This document shows, in pieces, positions 18,394 through 25,188 of a stretch of DNA of 64,000 nucleotides. Under the pieces are notes generated by a model, which was not told the origin of the DNA, made no database searches, and saw only the letters and a list, made by a program, of their open reading frames with translations. Source of the DNA: an uncultured Oscillospiraceae bacterium (GTDB taxonomy: Bacteria; Bacillota; Clostridia; Oscillospirales; Acutalibacteraceae); contig URPR01000006.1 in NCBI GenBank assembly GCA_900549775.1, positions 6,563-70,562 on the forward strand. The letters are read 5' to 3'. Each line of letters opens with the position of its first letter. Within the stretch, counting starts at the first letter, position 1. The position numbers were made by a program, and so were the translations under genes.

Positions 18394-18427
18394 TTGATAC
18401 TTAAGCTCTATTATGTTAAAATAACAT
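18394..18427 (+). promoter_or_regulatory. promoter overlapped by an inverted repeat, upstream of the beta-helix protein
   Basis: TTGATA at 18394-18399 and TAAAAT at 18417-18422 are spaced 17 nt, with a TGn extension before the -10. The hexamer repeat ATGTTA-AAA-TAACAT (18413-18427) is centred on the -10 element, so a dimeric repressor could occlude it. The operator role is inferred. Confidence 0.55.
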
Positions 18428-18458
18428 TAAAATAGCGCTAATAAAAAGGAGAAACCAA

Positions 18459-19439
18459 ATGAAGCATTTCTATAAATCATTGAAAATATTTTTAATTTTT
18501 TGTATACTATTTTCTTTATCGAGCATTCAGCTTATGTGCTTTGCTGCAAAAAATAAAGTAACACCTGTAAAAACATCTGATGAACTTGTGCTTGCCGTCT
18601 CTTCTGCAAAAGACGGGGATATTATCAAACTTGAGGACGACATCGTCCTTAACGAAAGTCTATTAATTAAATCTTCCATTACCGTTGATCTTAGATTTCA
18701 TAAGATAATCATAAGAAATCCTGACGTTTCCATACGTTGCACTAAGCATTTTAATATCACTGAAGATTATGTAGTAAATCACGCTCCTCATTGGACAACC
18801 AAATACGATGAAACTATCGTTCCAGCATACTCATATACCGATGCAACAGGTAAAGTAGTAAATGTACCACCTAGAACCACATATGTCTCAAAAAGGGTGC
18901 TTGTGCCGGGGTGGAACGAACACAAAAAGCGCACTGTAACTAAATACTGTGATGATATAAATGTAACAATAAAAAATGGAACTATAGTCAAAACCGCAAA
19001 AATTGAAGGAGAAAATGGTATTTACAACAGTTTTAGTCCAAATGGCCAAGATGCTAAATGTACAGCTGCTCCCATATCTGTATATTCAGGTACACTTAAC
19101 CTTGAAGACATGAAAATTGCAGGTGCAGACGGCGGTAAAGGCGGTAATGGTAATATGGGCAAGCTGTGGCATATTCCATTTTTTACAGGACACGGCGGCA
19201 ATGGCGGTAATGGTGCAGATGGAAGCCCGGCGGTATACGTATTCCGATCAGAAGTAAAAGTTTCTGTTGATGAACTTTGCATTTTACTTGGAGGTAAAGG
19301 TGGCAAGGGTGGACGCGCAGGACGAGCCAACCCTAACTACTGGCTATTTGCCGGCAAAAAAGGACAACCAGGTATGGATGGTCACGATGCCGGGGCAACA
19401 AATCAACCCGAAAATATTTATTATGTAAAAAATTCTTAA
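18459..19439 (+). CDS. secreted beta-helix-like protein with Gly-rich repeats
   Basis: A 326-residue exported protein. Residues 1-30 form a signal peptide ending MCFAA. Residues 38-100 contain DGDIIKLEDDIVLNESLLI and similar turns, the pattern of right-handed parallel beta-helix proteins (pectate-lyase-like repeats). Residues 222-310 hold three blocks of GGxGG/GxxG repeats (ADGGKGGNGN, HGGNGGNGADGS, GGKGGKGGRAG and GKKGQPGMDGHDAG), separated by ordinary beta segments. No catalytic residues were recognised, so a structural or adhesive surface role is more likely than an enzyme. It has its own promoter and lies between ymdB (divergent) and the MerR gene. Confidence 0.75.
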   Translation: MKHFYKSLKIFLIFCILFSLSSIQLMCFAAKNKVTPVKTSDELVLAVSSAKDGDIIKLEDDIVLNESLLIKSSITVDLRFHKIIIRNPDVSIRCTKHFNITEDYVVNHAPHWTTKYDETIVPAYSYTDATGKVVNVPPRTTYVSKRVLVPGWNEHKKRTVTKYCDDINVTIKNGTIVKTAKIEGENGIYNSFSPNGQDAKCTAAPISVYSGTLNLEDMKIAGADGGKGGNGNMGKLWHIPFFTGHGGNGGNGADGSPAVYVFRSEVKVSVDELCILLGGKGGKGGRAGRANPNYWLFAGKKGQPGMDGHDAGATNQPENIYYVKNS

Positions 19440-19446
19440 AAAAGTA

Positions 19447-19477
19447 TTGACCCTAACATTACGTTAGGGTTTATCAT
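19447..19477 (+). promoter_or_regulatory. MerR-type promoter/operator with 19-bp spacer
   Basis: TTGACC at 19447-19452 and TATCAT at 19472-19477 are separated by 19 nt instead of 17, and the spacer is filled by the dyad CCCTAAC-attac-GTTAGGG (19451-19469). Over-long spacers carrying a central dyad are the hallmark of promoters activated by MerR-family regulators, and a MerR-family gene starts 80 nt downstream. Autoregulation is inferred. The dyad could also help terminate the upstream gene, but it lacks a proper T tract. Confidence 0.72.
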
Positions 19478-19483
19478 TTATTT

Positions 19484-19526
19484 AGAGCTAATTTAAAACC
19501 TTTTGCCGGCACAGGTTATTAGCTCT
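19484..19526 (+). promoter_or_regulatory. 5' leader hairpin of the MerR gene
   Basis: AGAGCTAAT (19484-19492) pairs with ATTAGCTCT (19518-19526), then after a 4-nt bulge AACCT (19497-19501) pairs with AGGTT (19513-19517), closing on TGCCGGCA. The hairpin begins where transcription from the MerR-type promoter should start, so it would cap the mRNA 5' end. No T run follows. Confidence 0.6.
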
Positions 19527-19555
19527 GGATTAAAAAGGATAGAGGTGATGGTACT

Positions 19556-20293
19556 ATTAAAACTGTAAATCAAGTTGCTAAATTAACAGGGGTTAGCATA
19601 CGTATGCTTCACTATTACGATAAAATAGACCTATTTAAGCCTAGTAATGTTTCTCCTGTTGGCTACAGGCTTTATTCAGATAGTGATCTTGAAACTTTAC
19701 AGCAAATTTTATTTTTCAAGGAGCTCGACTTTTCATTAAAAGACATAAAATCCATCATCAATAGTCCCCTTTTTGATAAAGAAAAAGCTTTAAAAAGTCA
19801 TAAAGAATTGTTGTTTTTAAAGAAAAAAAGGCTCGAAAGACTTATCAAACTTATTGATAAAATATTGAAAGGAGATGTAAATATGGACTTCAACGAATTT
19901 GATTCACAACAAATAGAAAGTCTTCAGAAACAGTATGCGCAAGAAGCTTCAGAGCTTTACTCTCAGTCTGAAAGTTACAGGGAATTTGAGAAAAAAACTT
20001 CAACTTACAGCCAAAACGATTGGGATAAAGTAAACAGCGGTATGGTTGCTATATTTAAAAAATTTAGTGGCACCATGAAATATGGTGAAAACTCTACTCA
20101 AGCACAAACTGTCGTAGATGAATGGAAAAAATATATTTCTGAAAATTTTTACAGTTGTAACAACGATATTCTAAAATGCCTTGGTGAATTATATGTTCAA
20201 GATGCGCGTTTTGCCGAAAATATCGATAAAGTAAAACCTGGTTTGTCGGCATTTATAAGCAAAGCAATAGAAATATATTGTAAAGAAAACTAA
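19556..20293 (+). CDS. MerR family regulator with TipAS-like effector domain; probable ATT start
   Basis: The 245-residue protein has an N-terminal MerR winged helix (TVNQVAKLTGVSIRMLHYYD), a dimerisation coiled coil (about 80-115) and a C-terminal TipAS-like domain (about 125-245), the antibiotic-binding fold of TipA/Mta/SkgA proteins. The first in-frame ATG (19604) would delete half of the DNA-binding helix-turn-helix. In-frame ATT 19556 sits 6 nt after AGAGGTGAT and gives the expected family start M-K-T-V-N-Q. Alternatively ATG 19548, in another frame with AAAGGA upstream, would join this frame if one A were added to the A run at 19559-19562. The upstream MerR-type promoter fits autoregulation. 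Confidence 0.8.
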   Translation: MKTVNQVAKLTGVSIRMLHYYDKIDLFKPSNVSPVGYRLYSDSDLETLQQILFFKELDFSLKDIKSIINSPLFDKEKALKSHKELLFLKKKRLERLIKLIDKILKGDVNMDFNEFDSQQIESLQKQYAQEASELYSQSESYREFEKKTSTYSQNDWDKVNSGMVAIFKKFSGTMKYGENSTQAQTVVDEWKKYISENFYSCNNDILKCLGELYVQDARFAENIDKVKPGLSAFISKAIEIYCKEN

Positions 20294-20325
20294 GTGCCCC
20301 AAAGTATACAAATAAAATAAGCTTT

Positions 20326-20361
20326 AAAAAAATCCACCAAGTAAGAAGTTGGTGGATTTTT
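20326..20361. terminator. bidirectional terminator between the MerR gene and ferritin
   Basis: A perfect 13-bp stem AAAAATCCACCAA / TTGGTGGATTTTT with an 8-nt loop lies between two convergent genes. It has T tracts when read from either strand. Confidence 0.9.
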
Positions 20362-20363
20362 AT

Positions 20364-20876
20364 TTATAACACTAATGAAGGCGCTGAGTATATTCTAGAT
20401 TGAAGTTCTTGGTTAAGCATGTACAAACCTTTCGGGTCAGAACCAAACAGTTCCATCTTCGCAATAAGGTCATTTGCATTAGTTTCCTCTTCACCTTGCT
20501 CTTTTATGAACCAATCTAAAAATTGCATGGTTCTAAAATCTTTTATTTCATTCGCTGTAGCATAAATGTCATTTATCAACGATGTAACATATTCCTCATG
20601 CTCAAGCCCTACTTTTAACGGATCAATATTATCTTTAAAAGCCTTATCTGGTTTTGATATAGATTCAAGGATAACGCTCTCTCCATTATTTTGAAGATAT
20701 TTATAGAAAAGCATTGCATGGTCGCGTTCCTCTTGCGCCTGAACCATATACCAATTCGCAAAACCGGAAAGTCCCTTAGATTCATAATAATTTGAAATAT
20801 CTAAGTATAAATAAGCCGAATAAAATTCTTTGTTTACCTGGTCATTTAGTAAATCAACTATCTTTTTGTTTAACAT
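20364..20876 (-). CDS. ftnA: ferritin (FtnA-type, non-haem)
   Basis: A 170-residue ferritin storing iron and protecting from oxidative damage. Ferroxidase ligands are visible in the segments NKEFYSAYLYLDISNYYE, AQEERDHAM and KEQGEEETNA. ATG 20876 (MLNKKIVDLLNDQ) is preceded by AGGGAGTG; an in-frame ATG at 20918 would add 14 residues that overlap this site and is unlikely. It lies convergent with the MerR gene. It is probably a monocistron. Confidence 0.94.
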   Translation of the reverse strand: MLNKKIVDLLNDQVNKEFYSAYLYLDISNYYESKGLSGFANWYMVQAQEERDHAMLFYKYLQNNGESVILESISKPDKAFKDNIDPLKVGLEHEEYVTSLINDIYATANEIKDFRTMQFLDWFIKEQGEEETNANDLIAKMELFGSDPKGLYMLNQELQSRIYSAPSLVL

Positions 20877-20988
20877 ATTTTTTTCACTCCCTATTATAAT
20901 CTTCTTTATTGTCGTCACCTAAAGTATAATACTTCTTTTCCAAAATGTCTACTACAAAAACTATTTTTTGTGCAATAGAATGTGCCAT

Positions 20989-21196
20989 TTATCCAGTTTT
21001 TTTAGTACGCTTAGCATTTTCATCTTTATAATCCTGTGGCCAAGTCATGCACTCGATAAAATCAAAGTTATCTTTTTTACATTTTATCACTACCCCATAT
21101 TCTTTTGAATTTTGGTAGTCTGCATTAATAGGATTTGTAAATGTAATGTTGCATACAGTCGCTACAGTCAATATTATCGTAATTAGTTTTTTTCAA
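20989..21196 (-). pseudogene. decayed copy of a secreted-protein gene (signal peptide duplicated, frameshifted)
   Basis: The nucleotides of 21142-21193 repeat, with one extra base, the signal-peptide coding region of the gene at 22386-23069 (23016-23066). Compared with that copy the start ATG is TTG and the A run after it is 7 instead of 6, which breaks the frame. After the break an open frame of 60 codons remains, with a short two-cysteine sequence (VIKCKKD, FIECMTW) unlike the donor. It lies immediately downstream of the 21199 gene. It is either a remnant or a gene translated only by slippage on the A run. Confidence 0.6.
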
Positions 21197-21198
21197 TA

Positions 21199-22383
21199 TT
21201 ACTTTCCCTCATTGCTATTTGTTAGAAATTTTGTTTCTTTGTCTACAAATCTATCTGCAAATTCTCCCTTATATCCATTACAGTAAATATTCGCAACGTT
21301 ATCACATTCTTTTACATCGTCTAAGTTTTTCCATAAACATTCGATGCTCCTTAGTGCCCGTTCTTTACAGTCTTCTAATGGCGCACCTATTAAATCACAT
21401 TCCAGTTTCGCAAATGCATTGTCCAGGTTCTTTTTAGATATCTTGTATTTCACACCCTCTACATCTTCAAAAGTCGTAGCAACATTACTGCATCCGGGCT
21501 CTTTCGTCGTCGACATTATCAGAAGATTGTTGCCCATCCAGTCATGGTCGCAAACAGATTTGGATACCGACTTTTTCAAGTTCGCATATTTATCGATTCC
21601 TATTCGTGCATTTTCTGCATCTTTTTCTGAAAAAAAGCAATTGTAAATGTTCACACTCAAGTAAGTCGCTACAGCAAAACCAAGCACAGCCCCCACCGCT
21701 ATAGGTGCACTAACTACAGCAATAGCACCTCCAGTAACAGCACTAGTAGCAGTAACAGCACCAACAGCCGCAGTTTCTGCTCCAGCAGCAGTTGCAACAG
21801 CAGCACCTGTCCCACCTGACGCTATAGCTAGGTTCGCTATAAACGAACCCATCTTTGCACCTACTGCCAGCCCAAGCGTAGATCCTAATCCTAATGAAAT
21901 ACCTGTTGCTATTCCAGCTTTGGCTTTTCCACCTTCTATCGCTTCTAACTTTTCTCCGTCCGTCAGTGGGACTTTTATGTAACCTTCTTTTTTAAATTCT
22001 TCTTTTAATTTCTCAAGCTGTTTCTTAAGCGCTTCGGAGTCCGTTACATTTATGTTCTTTATGATTTCCCACATTCTCAGACCCAAATAAACCACAGCTT
22101 CCGGACCTGCTTTTGAATTCCATGATCTTATCAGCTCTCCCCAGGCATCTTTTATTTTTTCATCTAATCTATCTTTTATGTTTTTAGTCGCTTCATATCT
22201 AACTATTTCGACATCCTTATCCTTTAACTCCTGTGATACCCATTCATTCTCATCATATATTGCTTCTTCCAAATTCAGTCTTTTAACTGAAATCGAAGGA
22301 ACCTTGCATTTGGCAAAAGATTGCACATTAGAAACTTGTAGAATATTTAAAAGTGAAATAATTATTGCAATTAGTTTTTTCAT
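21199..22383 (-). CDS. secreted protein with long Gly/Ala-rich hydrophobic domain and cysteine-rich tail
   Basis: No family recognised. The 394-residue protein has a signal peptide (1-24), a charged helical region (about 35-150), an unusual 93-residue hydrophobic stretch made mostly of Gly, Ala, Val and Thr (154-246; for example GISLGLGSTLGLAVGAKMG), and a C-terminal domain with eight cysteines (249, 278, 298, 329, 339, 349, 360, 368). Long Gly/Ala hydrophobic segments of this kind occur in glycine-zipper and some pore-forming or colicin-like proteins, so membrane insertion is a reasonable guess. Start ATG 22383 is 2 nt after the stop of the 22386 gene and uses GGGAG; the two are one operon. 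Confidence 0.72.
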   Translation of the reverse strand: MKKLIAIIISLLNILQVSNVQSFAKCKVPSISVKRLNLEEAIYDENEWVSQELKDKDVEIVRYEATKNIKDRLDEKIKDAWGELIRSWNSKAGPEAVVYLGLRMWEIIKNINVTDSEALKKQLEKLKEEFKKEGYIKVPLTDGEKLEAIEGGKAKAGIATGISLGLGSTLGLAVGAKMGSFIANLAIASGGTGAAVATAAGAETAAVGAVTATSAVTGGAIAVVSAPIAVGAVLGFAVATYLSVNIYNCFFSEKDAENARIGIDKYANLKKSVSKSVCDHDWMGNNLLIMSTTKEPGCSNVATTFEDVEGVKYKISKKNLDNAFAKLECDLIGAPLEDCKERALRSIECLWKNLDDVKECDNVANIYCNGYKGEFADRFVDKETKFLTNSNEGK

Positions 22384-22385
22384 TA

Positions 22386-23069
22386 TTATAGTTCTCCCTT
22401 TTCTACCTTTTTAGTAATATTTCTTTGAGGAACAATGGACGGACAGCTAGATCCCCAGCATTCTATTTTTACTCCATTTTTTCTAATTTTTTGGATTTTT
22501 TCCTCATCAAGATATGGATCTTCAAGGTCTCCATAGTTGTCGATGTATTTGAAAAAGCTTCTATGTATCCACTTATTTCTTGTCTTCTCCGTGTTGCAAT
22601 CAAGTATCTGCATGAGATAGTTGTTATCTTGACCTATTTTGAAACCCCAAAAAAATGCAGCGAGTAAAATTATATACGAAATGCAAAGTTCCGCTAGTTT
22701 CACACCCGATGGTACGGCTACATTTTGCACTTGTTGTTCTTTAGCATTGTTTTTGTACAGTCGAGAGTTTATCATTTTTACAGTTTTGTAGCACAATAAA
22801 GCCACTGCTGTCGGTATAGTTATGAATGCAGAGCTGGTCAAGACATCCTTAAATTTCCAACTATTTGCCCTTCGGTAACATTCTTTTGCTTCCGGATCCA
22901 CGTTTTTTAAAAAGTCATCAAGCTTTTCACTGCTAACGTAAATAAGTTTATAATCATCAGTATACGAACCTTTTTTTCGTATAACTTTGTCGATTCCAAG
23001 TGCCCCCGCACTTAGTGTAATGTTGCATACAGTCGCTACAGTCAATATTATCGTAATTAGTTTTTTCAT
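22386..23069 (-). CDS. secreted protein with two membrane segments
   Basis: Unknown family, 227 residues: signal peptide MKKLITIILT... to about residue 23, a linker with one cysteine (64), a membrane segment at about 76-97, a polar loop, a second membrane segment at about 123-145, and a tail with three cysteines (158, 204, 209). ATG 23069 is chosen because it opens the signal peptide; an in-frame upstream start at 23135 would bury it. Its signal-peptide DNA is nearly identical to the remnant at 21142-21193. It is the first gene of a cluster with 21199 and the remnant. Confidence 0.7.
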   Translation of the reverse strand: MKKLITIILTVATVCNITLSAGALGIDKVIRKKGSYTDDYKLIYVSSEKLDDFLKNVDPEAKECYRRANSWKFKDVLTSSAFITIPTAVALLCYKTVKMINSRLYKNNAKEQQVQNVAVPSGVKLAELCISYIILLAAFFWGFKIGQDNNYLMQILDCNTEKTRNKWIHRSFFKYIDNYGDLEDPYLDEEKIQKIRKNGVKIECWGSSCPSIVPQRNITKKVEKGEL

Positions 23070-23155
23070 TATTATCACACTTTCTGATTTTATTTTTGGT
23101 CGCTTTTTAAGTATCAAGGTATTTTTATGAACCAAAGTTGTCTAATTTAAGTTTA

Positions 23156-23184
23156 ATTATACCAAATATTCTTCTATTCAGCAA
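23156..23184 (-). promoter_or_regulatory. promoter of the 22386-21199 secreted-protein operon
   Basis: On the minus strand TTGCTG (opposite 23179-23184) and a perfect TATAAT (opposite 23156-23161) are spaced exactly 17 nt. A leader of about 80 nt precedes the start codon. Confidence 0.6.
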
Positions 23185-23230
23185 GACAGCCTGTGTAAAA
23201 CTTGCTATGATAAAAATTTAAAATTTAGAG

Positions 23231-23258
23231 TTTACTTTTCACTTTTTTTGCTTATAAT
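23231..23258 (+). promoter_or_regulatory. putative promoter of the DUF1858 gene
   Basis: TTTACT at 23231-23236 and a perfect TATAAT at 23253-23258 spaced 16 nt, about 30 nt upstream of the ATG. Confidence 0.45.
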
Positions 23259-23290
23259 TAATTGTAGATGTAAATAAGGAGGAAGTAAAA

Positions 23291-23494
23291 ATGATAACAA
23301 TAAATAAGGATACAATAATAGGCGATATACTCGATGAGGACCCTACCACCGCAACCTATTTTTTAGAGATGGGAATGCATTGTTTAGGCTGTCCTTCTTC
23401 AAGAGGAGAAAGCATTGAACAGGCCTGTGCTGTTCATGGGGTGGACTGTGAAGTTCTAGTTGAGAGATTGAAAAATCATATAGGGCAACTTTAA
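23291..23494 (+). CDS. DUF1858 domain protein (hybrid-cluster-associated redox disulfide type)
   Basis: A 67-residue protein with the DUF1858 layout: an N-terminal helix IGDILDEDPTTATYFLEMGM followed by HCLGCPSSRGESIEQAC. The CxxC pair is a presumed redox-active disulfide; members are often encoded near, or fused to, hybrid cluster or other anaerobic redox proteins. The physiological partner is unknown here. ATG 23291 follows AAGGAGGAAG. A terminator at 23501 makes it monocistronic. Confidence 0.85.
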   Translation: MITINKDTIIGDILDEDPTTATYFLEMGMHCLGCPSSRGESIEQACAVHGVDCEVLVERLKNHIGQL

Positions 23495-23500
23495 AAAATA

Positions 23501-23530
23501 GCCGCCAAGTTTTTCTAGGCGGCATTTTAA
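23501..23530 (+). terminator. terminator after the DUF1858 gene
   Basis: GCCGCC (23501-23506) pairs with GGCGGC (23518-23523) around an 11-nt T-rich loop, followed by ATTTTAAA. Confidence 0.7.
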
Positions 23531-23554
23531 ATGTTAAAGTGAGGGGATTTGGCA

Positions 23555-24271
23555 GTGAAACCATACCGGCTTTTTTCTTTAGATGAAAGATTGGCTTGCT
23601 GTGTAAAATTTGTAAGAAAAAATGCAAAGGTGGTAGATGTTGGGACAGACCATGCATATCTGCCAATTTACCTCGTAAAAACCGGAATAATTACTCATGC
23701 TATAGCTTCAGATTTGAGAGAAGGTCCTCTTGCAAATGCGGAAAAAAATATAAACAGATATGGACTGACTGAACATATAAAAACTGTGCTATCAAACGGA
23801 CTTGAAAACGTTCCTGAAACTGAAGCAGAGGACGTTATTATATCTGGTATGGGTGGAGAAGTTATAATTGATATAATAAAAAATGCCAAATGGTTAAAAA
23901 ATGCAGATAAAAGGTTGATATTGCAGCCAATGAGCGAAGATGAAAAATTACGTGACTTCTTAAAGGATAATATGTTTTTAGTTGAACGCGAAGAGGCTGT
24001 GATATCTAAAAACAAAGTTTATACAGTTATGAGCGTAAAATATGTAGAACGAAAATTTAATGTGCCAAAATTATATACATATATTGGACAGCTGAAAGCG
24101 GCCTCTTCTCTGGAAGCTGCAACTTATATACAGAAAAAAATAAAAAGCCTAGAAAAAAGAGCCATAGGTTTAAAAGCACTAAACAAAACTTCGGAGTATG
24201 TGGAAATATGTAAAATAATAGAGGAATTGAAAAGATTAATCGAAAGGAATAATTTGCATGGTTACAGTTAA
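23555..24271 (+). CDS. trmK: tRNA (adenine(22)-N1)-methyltransferase TrmK
   Basis: TrmK methylates A22 in the D arm of tRNAs. The 238-residue protein shows the SAM-binding motif VDVGTDHAYLPIYLV, then SDLREGPLANAEKNI and the IISGMGGE motif conserved in TrmK/YqfN. GTG 23555 is 7 nt after AGGGGA; the in-frame TTG 23549 is too close to that site. Its 3' end overlaps the Nif3-like gene by 14 nt, the pairing commonly seen in Firmicutes (trmK-yqfO). Confidence 0.9.
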   Translation: MKPYRLFSLDERLACCVKFVRKNAKVVDVGTDHAYLPIYLVKTGIITHAIASDLREGPLANAEKNINRYGLTEHIKTVLSNGLENVPETEAEDVIISGMGGEVIIDIIKNAKWLKNADKRLILQPMSEDEKLRDFLKDNMFLVEREEAVISKNKVYTVMSVKYVERKFNVPKLYTYIGQLKAASSLEAATYIQKKIKSLEKRAIGLKALNKTSEYVEICKIIEELKRLIERNNLHGYS

Positions 24272-25037
24272 CGACGTATATGCTTTTTTAAACGAAATTG
24301 CACCGTTTGAGTATAGTTTTAGCTTTGACAATGTGGGTATTTTAATTGGAAATAAAAGCGCAAAAGTAGATAAAGTTTTACTCAGCTTGGATTTAACAAG
24401 TGAAGTGCTGGAAGAAGCTAATCAACTGGGTGTACAGCTGGTTATCACCCATCACCCGGTTATATTTGATCCTGTAAAAAGTATACTGTCTGATGACTTG
24501 CTGTACAGGGTAATAAAGTCAAATATAAGTGTTATTTCGGCTCATACTAACCTAGACATAGCTGAAAATGGCGTCAACTTCCATTTAGCTAGGGCTTTAG
24601 GTATAAAAGAAACAAAGGCACTATCGGAAGTAAACTTTGGTAGTAAAAAGTTGCCGTTTGGAGTTGTTGGAAGCTTAGATAAGAAATATTCATGTAAAGA
24701 GTTTGCACAGTTCGTAAAAAGAAGCTTAATTTGCGATGGAGTAAGATATTCGAACTTATGCGATAAAAAAATAAAAAAGGTAGCTGTAGGTTCAGGTGCG
24801 TGTGGAGAGCTTGTGTTTGAGGCGAAAAAAATGAACGCAGATGTTTTCGTTACGGGAGAAATAAAGCATCATGAGCTATTATTTGCTAAGGAAAATAGCA
24901 TTTGTGTAGTGGATGTGGGGCATTATAAATCGGAAAATGTGGTGATTGAGCCACTTGCATTGATGCTTCACCGCAAGTTCGGTAACGTAATGTTTTTTAC
25001 TTCAACTGTTGATATAGACAGCATGAGATATTTGTAA
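24258..25037 (+). CDS. Nif3-like dinuclear metal centre hexameric protein (YqfO family)
   Basis: A 259-residue NIF3/GTP cyclohydrolase I type 2-like protein. Metal-ligand motifs are visible: ITHHPVIF, SAHTNLDIAENGVN and, near the end, TGEIKHHELL and VVDVGHYKSE. The family forms hexameric rings with a dinuclear site; the biochemical role is uncertain. It lacks the inserted PII-like domain of longer YqfO proteins. Start ATG 24258 overlaps trmK; AAAGGAA precedes it. Confidence 0.9.
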   Translation: MVTVNDVYAFLNEIAPFEYSFSFDNVGILIGNKSAKVDKVLLSLDLTSEVLEEANQLGVQLVITHHPVIFDPVKSILSDDLLYRVIKSNISVISAHTNLDIAENGVNFHLARALGIKETKALSEVNFGSKKLPFGVVGSLDKKYSCKEFAQFVKRSLICDGVRYSNLCDKKIKKVAVGSGACGELVFEAKKMNADVFVTGEIKHHELLFAKENSICVVDVGHYKSENVVIEPLALMLHRKFGNVMFFTSTVDIDSMRYL

Positions 25038-25045
25038 GTGTGTTT

Positions 25046-25161
25046 GAGCGCGCATCCCAATAAAACTTTGTTTTATTGGGATGCGCCGAGCTTTGAATTT
25101 ATGCAAAGCTCGGCGCGTGTTGAAAGCTATATAGCTTTCAACACGCGCGCTCTAATTAGAG
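25046..25161. repeat. chain of overlapping perfect palindromes (cruciform-like element)
   Basis: Four palindromes follow one another and share their ends. Stem 1: 25050-25066 with 25070-25086 (17 bp, 3-nt loop). Stem 2: 25083-25095 with 25104-25116 (13 bp, 8-nt loop). Stem 3: 25113-25130 with 25131-25148 (18 bp, no spacer). Palindrome 4: CTCTAATTAGAG at 25150-25161. In addition GAGCGCGC (25046-25053) can pair with 25145-25152, closing stems 1-3 into a four-way junction. The junction tetramers GCGC are shared between neighbouring stems. GC content is far above that of the surroundings. It sits between the Nif3-like gene and rqcH. Confidence 0.93.
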
Positions 25162-25188
25162 GTATAATTGAAGTGGGAGGAAATTAAA

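Noticed and set aside
19022..19330. Proline-rich minus-strand frame of 102 codons
   Set aside because: It is the antisense of glycine-rich repeats in the beta-helix gene, which always yields proline-rich open frames.
19449..19471. Terminator of the beta-helix protein gene
   Set aside because: The CCCTAAC/GTTAGGG dyad first looked like a terminator, but it lacks a T run and fits a MerR-type promoter spacer much better. A dual role is not excluded.
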